Assembly: GCF_000006565.2 (NCBI RefSeq)
Contig: NC_031476.1
Span: 6,418,400-6,482,399 of the forward strand
Length of the DNA: 64,000 nt
Origin: Toxoplasma gondii ME49
Lineage: Eukaryota > Apicomplexa > Conoidasida > Eucoccidiorida > Sarcocystidae
Direction of reading: 5' to 3'
The notes beneath the pieces were generated by a model. It saw only the letters and a program-made list of their open reading frames with translations, was not told the origin of the DNA and did no database searches. Shown here piece after piece: positions 37,119 to 48,827 of this stretch. Position numbers and translations under genes: made by a program. Every line of letters starts with the position of its first letter. Position 1 is the stretch's first letter.

Positions 37119-38234
37119 TGTTCCCGGTGGGACACTCCTGTATGGCAACCAGTTCATAAAGGGTATCCGTTTTGCATGTGCACGATGGTTTCCCGATTAC
37201 ATAGTGCCACATCAATTTTATCTTCAGCAACTTCGCTTCAATGAACTGTCTCATATCCACGGTCGCGGGGTAATGCCTATGATACATGGCTCACATGCGT
37301 TCTAACCATGATCTCCGGTACCTCAGAAAAGAACACTTCAAATGTGCGCGTTCTCATGTGCAGTGAGACCTTGAAAGTGAGAAAATGCCACGGGGTTCTC
37401 GTGGAACCCGTCGGCAATCACTGGTAATCTGCAACAGCCAGATCATGAACTCTATTCCTTATGACATTAGGCTGCAGGTCCTCAAGTCGCCCAGAGGTTG
37501 TTGTAATTATAAAATTGATATGCTCGCAGAAATTTAAGTAGACCAGATTCGATCGTGAAGTGGGGACAAACGTGTGGGTCAAGATAGATGTAATCGAAAA
37601 GTGGAGAGCTTTACTATCCTCGTGAAATCAACACCTCCGATCAGCTAGGCGTCCGCACGCCTTTACTTTCAGTTTTCACTAGCGTTCCTTCCGGTGAGCA
37701 TTCGATTTGTGCACATCTGGAACCGAGAGCTACGCAGAGTTCTGCTGGCGTTTCGAGTTCACTGCACCAGAGAAAAAACCTGGTCGCACGATGAAGGCGC
37801 AGCGCTACACTTGAAATCCGCCACTTTTCGATTAACATATTTGCTAAAGACTGTGTCGGTTCAAAGATCGTCGCGAAACCTGGCTTCCTACTCTGCCACA
37901 GAATTTCTAGTCGAAAAACTCTTCTCAGTTTTTGTGCCACTCTCCTTCAGACAGGGTACTCCCGATTGACATATCGGCGCGTAACCACGACGTTGCCTTC
38001 ACCGGAATCTTTACCTGTCATATAGCTTATTGCAAAAAGTCTAAAAAACTCGTGGGTACTGTAGCGTAGATAATCCGTGTAGCGTTCTCCACGCATCTCA
38101 AGCATCGTTCCATACACAGTGACACGCCCTTTTAGATTCTATGACACTTTAGTCGCTTTCGAGAGGCAGCTGAATTGACCAATGGACCAGCAAAGAGTTT
38201 CTCAGAACCACTTATCACCCCGTGCTCCGACGTC
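37119..38234. other. spacer, 3' flank of the TCAIM-like gene
   Basis: No supported gene. Overlapping frames near 37641-37969 lie on both strands without splice support. Confidence 0.3.
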
Positions 38235-41200
38235 TCACCTGTACACGTCCTTCAGCTTCTCGAGCAACTGAGACAGACAGAGACAGCAGCGACACAACTG
38301 GCCATGGACCGAAGCAGCGCAAAAATCAGCAAGATGATCGGCACTATTTCCTTTCCTATGTGAGAATGGATGTAACGCCTGACACTTGAATGCTTTAATA
38401 ACCTAGCTACGGGCACCTTACGCTGGAGAAGCAAGAGTGGGCGTTATCGTAATATCGAACTAGGGAACAGCCTACTTGCTTGCTGGGAGCCTAGCGACAT
38501 CCTTTGTTTCCTTCTACACCCACATTCTACACGAAAGGCTTTTCCACTTTAACAGCAGCCGGAACAAGCCTGACAGGCAGTTCCTCCTCCACGCCGCATT
38601 TCAACCTTCGCTAGCGCTTGTGTTCCCACTAAACGGATAAACACGAGCCTGAAAAACCAAACGGCGGCGAACTGTGTTCTTTGGAGTCAGTCGGTGTTTT
38701 CCTCTCTTACTTTTCTTCTTCCCTCACGGACACCGTCGAGATGTTCCTCGAGGAAATCAGCGAGCTGCCATACGTCGAAATCGAAAGGGATCTGTGGAGC
38801 GGAAACCGACGGCCAGGACAAGAAGGGACACAGACACTTGAGAAATCACTATTTTCAGAGTGAGCGCGAAGCTGACGTCGAGACACCCATCTCCTTCGTT
38901 TCCAGCTCCAACGCGCTTACCAGAAACAGTCCTCTCTCGACGCATGCATTGAACTCCGTGCCAATGATGAGAGGAATCGGAGTGGGGGGTCGTCGAAGCT
39001 CCTTGAGAAGGTTCTGAAGCAGCCAGCTGTGAGACTCCTTCTCCAAGTGTCGCCCACAAATGCGCCCAACAGCTTCCTGAGGCGGAGTCAAAGCATGCCA
39101 TCGCCGGTTAGGAAAAAGGAAAAAGACGTTACCAAGCTCGAGGTCGAGGAGTCGAAATCGTGTCATCGTTTGTGCCACTACTTTCTTCAACGGAAGGGAA
39201 TCCTCGAGGGCGCGAGCGAACAGAGCCGTCAACTACGGGATGAGTCCGAGAATGGGTTCACTTTCGTTCACCTCTTTTTGCGCTGAAGAGAGCGAAGGCG
39301 CAAAGAACACAAAGTCTGGATGGCTGCCGGCCTCGGCGACAGCCACACGCCTTAGGTGCTCTGCCAGCTCCGGAGGCGGCTCCGGCGGATCCGGACCGAA
39401 TTTCTCGCGGACCTGAGGAAGTCAAGAGAGGGGTGACAGGGTACGACGGAGTGAGGCCAAGAAAAGAAGTGCGCCTTTTAGTCATGATCATTGGTCGAAA
39501 GATGTCACACGCGGTAGAGCAGAGGACTGAAGGTACACGAGAAAGGGGACGAAGATATGAGGCGACGACGAGCGCATCTATGAAAAGAGAGAAACGCAGG
39601 CAAAGTGCAGCCGACCGAAAGCAGTACAGAGAGCCAGGCTGCTTCTGTGCGCAGAGAGCAACGCGCCCAAGGGGGAAGGAAAAACGAGAGAGCACCACAA
39701 TTAATAAGAGCAAGACGGTCAACCAAGAAGAACACACCATGGAGGACTGCAGAGATACGTCACTAACAGCACAACAGCAACAGAAAAAGTTTCAGGAGAA
39801 ACGCTCTTTGCTGCGCGTTCGTCAACAGGCCACCAAGAAACCTGGGGGGTATTTCAGTTGGACATACGCGAAAAGAACAGACACGCCGTCAGACTCAGAG
39901 AAGAAGAGGACGCGGTACCTTTTCCTCTGCCTTTGACGCCACTTCCTCCAGCCGCCGTTTCCTCACTCGGCGATTCTGCAAGCCGAAAACGAACAAGTGC
40001 GTTCCTCTCTTCTTTTTGCGTAGGAGAGAAAGAACAAGCTCACTAAAGAGCTTGTGAAGCCGAGTGGACGGATTCCCGGCGTCCAAGAAAGGAACACAGA
40101 AACTTTTTGCTGGAAAGCGCCTCGCGTGGACACATGCGCACAAAACGTTCTGCTCGCGTAAGATGCATGTAGATAAGGCAGGTTCTGTCAACAGGCACGG
40201 GCGTCTGTAAAGGCGTTTCGGGGTAGTGCAGTGGGTGTTTATTGCCGCATCAGCGTCGACACAGATATCCCCATCTGTGAGGCCTCGTCAACACACAGTT
40301 GCAAATGCCAGGAACATCTCTGGTTGTCGAGTTGTAAGCATTTCCACGCAAATCGCCTCGGGAAGAATCAGGGAAGAGCCGCGATAAAGATGCAGGCGCT
40401 TCAAGCCTATCCCAGACGCACCTTGATGCGGAGCGCGCGCCTGGTAAGAGCAGCTTCTTGACGACGGAATTCTCTGTTCATCAACTGCGTGCGTCTGAGA
40501 GCAGGGAGAAGCACGAACGAAAGGAAGTGCATGGAAGCGTGAAGGCGGACACAGGGAAGTGAAGAACTCCCATCACACACACGGTAACGCACATACACAA
40601 TCGTTGACAGGAAAGAGAGAGCCGAGGGTATCATAAATCGGAAGTGAAAGGCGGGAGACTAAACAAGATAAAGGAAACGAGGAGACCCTTCTCCTCTCAC
40701 CCCAGTTAAGGTTGTTGGCCTCCTTTGTCTTGTCCCTTTGCCTCGCTGACTTAGAAAAGACGAGAACGACCACGCTCGCCCCGCTGCTTTCGTTCCCGTT
40801 TCAGCAAACGTCTTGAAAAGAGAGGCTGCTTAATTCTCTCTCTTTGTCTTTCTTCGCCTTCCTCTTTCTCCCGCCTCCCTGTTCTTCATTGCCTTCTCTT
40901 CTGGACTCAGAGCGACGCGGTGTCTTCGCCTTCGTTCTGGGCGTTTGTGCCTGTGCGGTGTTTGTGCATGCAGCTCCCTCACCGCGTGAGTTTTTCGTCT
41001 GGCTGGTAGAGGGCGGCCTTGAACATGACTTCGTCGGTCTGGGCGTCCCACAAGGCTTGCAGGCGATCTCTAAAGCGAAGACAGAAGACGCGAACGCGGT
41101 TCATCGAAGGAAAGACGAGAGTCGAACAGGAGCAGGCACACCTTGAGAAGAGCCGTCGGAGACGGGAACGCTTTCGTGCGAAGAAACGAACAGGTTGCGG

Positions 41201-42800
41201 CAAATACTGGCAAACGAGACCGACTCGGAATCGGGACAGCGTCACTGGTAGATCCTGGAACGACCGACAGCAGGGGAGAGCGCCGAGAAAACGAGAAGCC
41301 TAAACCCTCCGAGCGCAGAGAAGGGCGAAGTACATGCAGAAGTGTAGAGAGGGAAAGGAAGCGAACGCGTGAAAACAAATTGAAAAAAATCTTGAGGATG
41401 TGTTCCGCAACTGTGCCAGCCCAGCGAAGGCCCCACTGCGTCTGCTGGCTTCGTCGGTTTTCCCGCTCTGACCGAAGCAGTGTTCGTTCAGTGGCGGCGC
41501 AGAACCAAGCCGGTAGTGAGGTAGATGACAGTAGCCAGTCTCCCAGATCCGAATTATGTTTAACGCACAGGCCGGCATGCTTCGACGTGAGCAGACGCTC
41601 TGGGGTCGCGTCCTCGCTCTTCCCTTGTGGTCCTGCGGTCGCGAAGAAAGGATTCTGCTGGAAGTCGTTGAACTGGCCGCCTGGAGCCTCCACGGCCTCG
41701 ACCAAAGAGCAGCACAAGCTGTACGCACACCGGTGCTCATGGAGCAACACGCAGAGATGCCAGCGAATGCAGAGAACGCGACGAGGAGACAGAGAGAAAG
41801 AGAGAGTCTGAACAACTGTGCGCGATTCCGCAGAAAGTGAAAACGAGCAGCCAGAAAAGTGAAAAGGCCCAGGGTCGTGAAGCGTGTGTCTGCTTCCCCT
41901 GAGTGCAATCTGTTGCAGGCTTCCCTTCTTCCTGTCTGAGAGCGACAGGATTAATGAGAGGCCAGACAGGCCGCGGCACGCGTGCCGACCACCGAGTTGA
42001 CGGCGAAACTGGCCCGCAACCAAGATGGCGAGTTTCTGAGGTCGTTCTCACTTTTCGGTTATGTTCTCGATTTCGCTGCGAGATGGATGGAGCCCAATGG
42101 AGTGGAGCTGGATGCACACCGGACGAACGCGGCCGTCGAGGACGCGACCCGTGACCGTTCTGTAGGGAACGAAGAACGTCAGTTTCTTCGCCAGGAATGG
42201 GTCGCTGAGGGGCGAGGAAGGCAGCGGCGACGAGGCCAGCGGCATAGAAGTGAGCAGGTGCTCGAGACGGTCAATGTATGCATTCAGTTCAGACAAGGCG
42301 GCAGCGTTCACTCTTCGCGCCTCTTCCGGGAAGTCGACTGTGCGATCTGAGTCCATGCAGCCGCACACACTGGCATCTCAAAGGGTGCAGGCAAGGGAGG
42401 CAGTGACGACGCAGAGAAAAAAGAGAGTCCCGAAAATCCCCAAGTCACTACATCAAACGAAAACACAGTGGGAGCAGACACAAACGTTTGCTCCTGAAGA
42501 ACGAGCAAGAGAACCGACCACGACAACATCACATTTGGAATGCAAAACTGCTGTCCTACACCATCCTTTATTGATTGTCCTGGACAGCTTCAGGGACAGG
42601 CGACACCGAGGAACAAGGAGAGAAAGTGGGCTGAAAGATGCAACCGCCAAAGATGTCTGGATGCGACGACAGAAGAAATCACTTCGCAGAAAGGAGAATG
42701 TCAAAAAGGGAAGCGCAAAACACATTTTCGATCACACATGACAGAAACATCAACCGCTTCAGAATAGTACACACACATAGCTTCACGAGCGTACACAAAC

Positions 42801-42835
<35 letters not shown>

Positions 42836-42852
42836 CGCAAATGCACATATAA

Positions 42853-42913
<61 letters not shown>

Positions 42914-42932
42914 CGCAAATGCACATATAAAC

Positions 42933-42964
<32 letters not shown>

Positions 42965-44247
42965 GCTTTACAGGAGTGGCAAAGGCTCATGTCCGTGTAC
43001 GGGGTGTGTGTGCGTGTGGTTCTGCGTGGTTTCCTTTTCTCTCTGTGTCTCTCTCGACGCCTGTCGCTGTTGTACATGGAAACATGCACAGCGGTCGCCG
43101 CCCAGAACGTCCGGAGGACGCAGCTCAGGTTGCTTGGCATTGGAGCCTCTTACTGCTGTGCAAGAAAAGGCGACGAAATAGAGTGCTCACCCGGATGGAC
43201 GCAGAGAAGAAAAAACCGAAGTTCTCGGCGGAGAGAGCCAGGCCGCGCCTTTGAGGCCACCCGTGCTCCCGGCGAGCGGCGAGAAGACAACGACACAGAA
43301 GAGACACGGAGAAAAGAAGAGACAGCGGGCACAGCAGAGGAAGACCGAGACAGTGGAGACAGAGAGAGTGGGGTCTGACGCAACGGAGACAGAGACACTC
43401 GAGACAGAGAAGCGGCGGACAGAAACACTGGAGACGAAAACAACAGAGACGGAGAGAATGGAGAAGCAGAGGGCGGCGAATTCCAACTAGGGAGAGACGA
43501 AGACGGTCGCGGTATAGACGGGATGCAAGGTGCTAAACAAGAGCGAGGGAGAAAAGCAAAAGACGGAGAGCGCAGTGGAGCCGGGGAAGGAGACCACGAG
43601 GAAGAGTGAGACAGAGAACAAGAGGGCGAACAAGGAGGAGGACAAGAGGGAGAAGAAAGAGAATACGGAGACGAAGAAGCGAGTCTCCATGATGCTTGTC
43701 GAGGCGATGTAGGCGGCATCTCGCCTCGGCGAAACAAGCCAGGGAGGCGAGAACGGCCAGACTGCGTCGGCCTTTGTGGCCTGACTACTGGAGTCGGACG
43801 GCAGGACCTTCGAAGACAAGCAGTTGCGGACGGGGACGAAGAGTCGCAGGCCGATGCTACGTCTGGTGCATGCGACGCACATTCACAGCGGCAGTGCGGG
43901 GAAAGACGAATGAACGGGGTCTTTCCAAAGCACAGAGGAAGACGCGGCGAGCCGCATGCGCGAGGGAGTGAACGAGAAAGAGAAGACGCAAGTGTTCGCT
44001 TCTGGAAGGCAGCTACAGGACGCGCTGAGAGACACCGCACTGAGATTGGAGCCCACGAGAATTGAAGCAGTGGCGATAGAAGAGGATTCACCTTCTTCCT
44101 TTCTCTGTTCGTCTCCTCGGGAAGGGGAGACGCTTCAGTCTCTCCACGGAACCGCCCGGCTCCCCCCGTCGCCGCGGAGACAACCGAGTGCTCCATTCTC
44201 TCTCCCCAGGCGTAGTCGCCGACGCTCCCGAGAGAACGCAGGCGCAT
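38235..44247 (-). CDS. TCAIM-like mitochondrial protein (DUF4460/DUF4461 family), about 743 residues
   Basis: Exons, in order of translation: 44247-43191, 42346-42052, 41718-41569, 41069-40983, 40440-40422 (19 bases), 39975-39919, 39412-39272, 39232-38921 (start uncertain), 38791-38711 and 38267-38235. Every phase agrees. The first intron joins HP to D, giving [18 protein letters not shown], then [15 protein letters not shown] and [10 protein letters not shown]. This reads like the N-terminal DUF4460 block of TCAIM, a mitochondrial protein with a J-domain-like HPD. The C-terminal part ([20 protein letters not shown], then [18 protein letters not shown]) fits DUF4461. The first 330 residues are Ser/Pro/Arg-rich, with an acid-poor stretch that could be a mitochondrial transit peptide. 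A TAG in frame at 39235-39233 must be removed by a short intron. The start could instead be the ATG at 44196. Family membership is judged from memory of the motifs. Confidence 0.72.
42800..42964. repeat. AT microsatellite with a 78-base higher-order repeat
   Basis: A run of (AT)n and (ATAC)-type units interrupted twice by the same block ATACGCAAATGCACATATAA (42833-42852 and 42911-42930). It lies within intron 1 of the TCAIM-like gene. Confidence 0.9.
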
Positions 44248-45577
44248 GCGCCGAAGAAGAGGCTCTCAGCGACGGTGAAACAACACGAGCCGACAAGCTG
44301 GTCACTAAGAAACGAGATTGCCTTCGCTCTCGCGAGACAAACACTGTCGGCAAGGAGATCGACGCAGCTGAGCTGCTGAAAGAAAAAACTACTCAGTAGT
44401 TGCCTCCTCGTTTGGCAAGAACGCTCAGCTGACGGCAGAAGCGAAGAGGAAAACGCAGCGAGGGGACGAGCGTCCAAGAAGGAGCGCGCGGCGAGCTCTG
44501 TGTGGCTCGGACATCTTCTCCTCAGGATCGTCTAGAGAAGAACCGCCCCGCTAAAAATCGCAGAAGTTCTCTTTCGTTTCACGTCTTCTGGAATTGGTTT
44601 CGAGGTCCTCTTGATCCAAAAAGAAGGCAGCCAGAACTTGTCACGGGCGACGTCTTCAGCTGTCCAGCACGCATGCTTCGTTCTTCAGGGAGCTGAATCG
44701 AAGCAGAAGAAGTTCTCTTCATTTCCTCGTGTTAATAAGGCCGACCTTTGTTTCTCTGGACAAAGCCGAAGGAGGAAACAGCTGCGATTCAAACAGCCTT
44801 TCGTTTGTGCAGCAGCACACTTGCGGAAACAGTCTCGTTCACACAAGCGACACCTTGAAAAAACACACATGCATGCACAAAAATACATACCTGGACATGT
44901 AGTTATACGCAAATGCACATAGGATAAATAGATATATGTACTACGGATCTATGAATAAACCTTGGATCACTCTCTTGGCGTCGTTTGAGACTGCATGCCG
45001 CTCGGGAACCTGTCGAAGCGCATGCGTAGGCCGTACACACTGTCTGGCTTCCTTTGCCGACAAGTGAGACGTATGATGCGCCCATGCCGCTTGAGACAAG
45101 AAACGACCGGGACGCTATGAGGAAAAAAACTACGTCTTGGTCCTCCTTTTCCTGGTCTGCTGTGCTGCCTTGGTTCGTCGACGAGGCGGCGCTCGCCAGG
45201 CTCGGCAGATCAGCTCGCCTCTCACGTTCAAAGCAAGGACGTATTCACTATAGTACGAAAATCACCTTTTTGCGTCTTGCCCCGTCGGTGAATTCAGTCG
45301 CACTTTTCTTCACCGGCAGGCGCTCGCGATTATTTGTTTGACCCGCCTGTTACTCTCAATCGAGTTCTTCGCATGTCTCCTCGCAGGTCATGCGTGAGAT
45401 CCGGAGACTCGGCTGGTGCCTTGTCTGGTCTCGCTGCGCCTGCATTCTCCCATGTTCTTGGCGTTTTTGCTGTCGCGTGCTTCTCACCTTCACGACTTCA
45501 GGGAGTCTTTGTTTGTGTCTCTCCCCTTAGTTTCCTGTTGCACGGCTGTTCCTACTACCGTTTCGTTTTCGGCGCAG
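44248..45577. other. head-to-head promoter region
   Basis: Lies between the divergent TCAIM-like gene and the retropepsin gene, so it should hold both promoters. An upstream exon of the protease gene may be at about 45085-45239: one frame there has a membrane-type segment (YVLVLLFLVCCAALVRRR), ends phase 2 at AC|GTATTC, and matches the phase of the next exon. This is suggestive only. Confidence 0.35.
44905..44921 (+). repeat. solo copy of the microsatellite block
   Basis: Seventeen bases, ATACGCAAATGCACATA, are identical to the block found twice in the microsatellite 2 kb away. An A/T-rich tail follows. Confidence 0.6.
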
Positions 45578-46724
45578 GTCTGGTCACGCTCTCGTGACTG
45601 CATTTCTGTTTCTTGTCGCTTCGGACGTTACTCACGCCTTCATCATGTTGGCGTTCGTCGCGGTATACATACACGGCACGGAGCTGCTTGCCCTTGTCGA
45701 CACTGGCTCCGAGGCGACGCTCGTCTCGCTATTTCTCGTCAACTGCCTCAATTTGTCCATCAACAGAGAGTACCGAGGTTTCGCAACTCACCACACATCT
45801 TCTGCGTTGTCGTCGGCTGCGCCTGTCGTCCCTCCGCCTTGTCCTGTCCCTCCTGGTTCTTCTGCTTTTAGCTCGTCAGATACTGGCTCTCCTGCTGCAC
45901 CATCTCGCGCGCTCTCACTGTCTAGTCGAGCTGCGGCAGGCAGAACTGCGCTGCACCTGAATGAGAACCAGACAAGAGGCGAGTCCGGTACCCCTCGGGC
46001 TTGTGAGTCTCAGGATGAGACTGAGGCGGAAAGCCAAGCGAACAACGAGGAAACAGAGACAGAGAAACGCGATCGTCAAGTCGAGCAGGCGGCGGCCGCC
46101 TCCCATCTTCCCGCGTCTCAAGTGTCTGTACACGGCGCAGGGTCGGCCATCGTTGGCCGAGTGGAAAACCTCCAAGTCACCTTTCCTGTTTTCTCTGTAG
46201 AGACAGAAGACCTCAACGAGCGATCAGTAGAGGCCACGACAGGCCCCCGAGAAACCAAGGAGACAGACGAAGAGCGACCTGCGCAAGCAGAGGCCACCGG
46301 CGCCATCGCATCTCAGAACCAGTCAAGAGGAGCCGAAGCTGCATGCGATCGGGAAGCGCCGAGAAACAGCCGTCTTGAATTTCGAAAGCCTTGCTTACTG
46401 CCAGTAATATGTGACGCCATCGTTCTGGAGGAACCTTCACAGCATTATCATTCGTCCCTGCCCCGCGCAGCTTCCTCCTCTACCCCTTTGTCTTCCTCTG
46501 TCCGGACTTCTTCTGTTTCTTCTGCTCGTTCGCCTTCTCCCGTTTCTGCTTCTTCGTCTGTTTTGCCTGCTTCACAGTTCTTGCTTGTCTTGGGGCTGGA
46601 TGCGTTGGTGGCGCTTGACGCTGTCGTGGACCTTCCCCGTAGGCGGCTGTTGATTGGAAATGGCCGCTTTGCAGCTACGCTCTTCTTCGGCGACCCTTCG
46701 GCGTTAGGTGCTTATCTGAGATAA
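45578..46724 (+). CDS. retropepsin-like aspartyl protease, DDI1 type (3' coding exon)
   Basis: One long exon runs from an acceptor ending TTTTCGGCGCAG to a stop at 46722-46724; it needs an upstream exon ending in phase 2. After a hydrophobic lead-in comes IMLAFVAVYIHGTELLALVD, then the active-site DTGSEATLVS with the Asp codon at 45699. Further on are a flap-region remnant HGAGSAIVGRVENLQVTF and the second conserved block LLVLGLDALVALDAVVDL. These match, in order, the fold of DDI1 retropepsins, which work as homodimers with one Asp each. Two Ser/Thr/Glu-rich inserts, together more than 200 residues, split the fold. I see no ubiquitin-like or UBA domain. DDI1 itself reads D[ST]GA, so this DTGSE protein is probably a distinct paralogue. 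Whether it is catalytic is unknown. Confidence 0.68.
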
Positions 46725-46850
46725 GCGAGATTTGCTGGCAACATTCTCCAGGAGCAGCAACCTGCTTGTGCTTGTGAAGAATATTCTAGTGGACGGGTTC
46801 TGTGCTTGTACTAAACTAACAGTGTTAATGAATACAGCTTCCTAGCGAAC

Positions 46851-48827
46851 ATGAACACCACTAGGATACTGAAGACCAACGCTGTTTTTGGCGCTTCAGA
46901 AGAATACGAAGAGTCGAACCTTGACAGAGCTGAGGTTAACGTAAGCCGAGGCCGTAGAGACAGAACGGAGAGGCGGTTACGCATCTACCAGAGGAGAGTG
47001 AGAGTCAGAAACGAAACGCGACACAGAACTCGAAGCAGGCCACGAAGCAAGGCGATGGGAGTCACAAAGATGAACTTCCAAACACACACAGTATTCTAGA
47101 GCCCATAGCGAACCGTCCGGTGCTGCACGAGTTCTGAGGTGCGGGAGAATCGCGGCAGCTACAAAGCGTCTGAAAAAGTGAAGAATTCGCTGCTGCGTGC
47201 TGTTCGTTTCTAGGTTTCACCATCAGAGGTCCCAGCATAGCTTCAGTAACGCTGTTCCCAGATGATTCGCCACTGCGAGACTGTTATCTGTTAGATTTCT
47301 GACGAACGCAAAGGCTACGTGTCGCTGCGACTCACTTGCATGCACCTGAACGGGATGTGCAAATTTCTGAATCACACGTTCCCAGAGCGGATCGGACTGT
47401 CCGAGAAAAGCGCGCGAGACTGGAAACGGGAACAAGCACAGGAGCAGGGCCGCGCTGTGAGGTGTTCACATGGCATTCTGTGTGCCACGCAAAATCGTCG
47501 TTGACGCTGCCGCACGAGTAAATAGCCAATGAATACTCTCCTTCCTATTAAAGTGCGAGGACGCCACCGTAGTTCGACGATAGGCGACTAGCATCAGAAG
47601 CCAAGGATTTGGAAGAACGGAGTATACAGCGTCGGGGATTTGATTTTGCGCTGCGGTGTTGTTTGCCACGTTGGGCAACCTTTTCGGGCGGCTGTCTATC
47701 CGTTCTACTGTGTTTGAGGCATTGGATCTGAACGTAGTTTGCAGCCCCAAGCAGCCCTCCAATAGATGTTCTACTGTTGCGAGTGATTTCCGTATCGTTA
47801 CAAAAATCAATAATGCGGCATCTCAGTGAACCAGAAGCAACGGTCTCGCACGTGCCGGTCTGTAACATAAGCACAACTCTGCGCTGTATCCGCGAGCTAA
47901 CACGTCCGCTGCTTCTGCATCTCCGTGGATTTACTGAAATGTCTACGAGCAGAGACTACCCCTTCTCTCGTCGCGCTATCAATATGAGATGCTCAACTGG
48001 TTCTTATGCCACAAACGTAACTTCTCTAACATTGTCAAAGTGGGTTTTGGTTTGGTCACCAAAATAGTTTCTGCGTTGTTTGGCTCTGCAGAACTACCAA
48101 GAGATCGCATCTGACAGCGAGATAATGTGGTACGACGCAAACGACGTCGAGTTCGATTTTAACACTGCGGACGTGTCCCCTTTACTGATCCGATCTTTTG
48201 CTCGGGCTTATCTGTTAGGAAAAGTGGGACGCCACACTGGCAAAGTGAGGGATCTTCGCTGAACAACGATATTTCGACTAAACGCTTTCTTCCATCACAC
48301 GACATAAACACATTTCAGGAGGGACGGAACGACCGACAGCGCGTGCCTTCTCGCTCCAACAACTGTTTCTCTAGAGTGCCTTCCTCGTCATACGTGTTCA
48401 CGACAGCAACAACGAAAGAAAAATTGGTTCGAAGAGGTTGCTGAAGCTAAAACGAAAAAGAACCTCTGTGACTGGGAAATCGGAAAACTCAAGGGTGAGG
48501 ACGGAGGAATGGCTGCAGCGCAGCAGGCCGATCCACGCGTGAGGCGAACATAAGTCCCTGCATGCTTCTAGGTACGGAAATAAGATGCACAAGAAAACGT
48601 CCACGAAGACATATGCGTACGCATACTTACCGGGTGATACTTCCTATGCGCAGCTGATGCAAATGGCTGAGCTTTTTCTCAACGGAGATACGAAAGTCTC
48701 ACACGTGACAATCCAAGGTTACGAAGTATACGGGAAGCTCCCTTTGCACCGAATGATCCTTTTTTCTGTCACGCGAACGATAATGCTCCTCTCCTTGCTG
48801 TGGCTGTCGGCGAATACTAGTCACTAA
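46851..48827 (+). CDS. candidate four-exon protein, 209 residues
   Basis: Exons 46851-46940 (ends AAC|GTAAGC), 47295-47456 (ends GCT|GTGAGG), 48092-48213 (starts after GGCTCTGCAG, ends TCT|GTTAGG) and 48572-48827 (starts after CATGCTTCTAG). All junction phases agree and the total is divisible by three. Exons 3 and 4 look strongly coding: EIMWYDANDVEFDFNTADV, RSFARAYL joined to YGNKMHKKTSTKTYAYAYLP, then YAQLMQMAELFLNG. The end is hydrophobic (MILFSVTRTIMLLSLLWL) and could be a tail anchor, or the true exon may end earlier. Exon 1 starts only 127 bases after the protease stop, which makes the first exon the weakest. No family recognised. Confidence 0.42.

Noticed and set aside
42638..43378. 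246-codon open frame through the AT microsatellite
   Set aside because: Its middle is a repetitive Ile/Tyr/His string encoded by the AT repeat, and the region is intron 1 of the minus-strand gene plus the antisense of its first exon.
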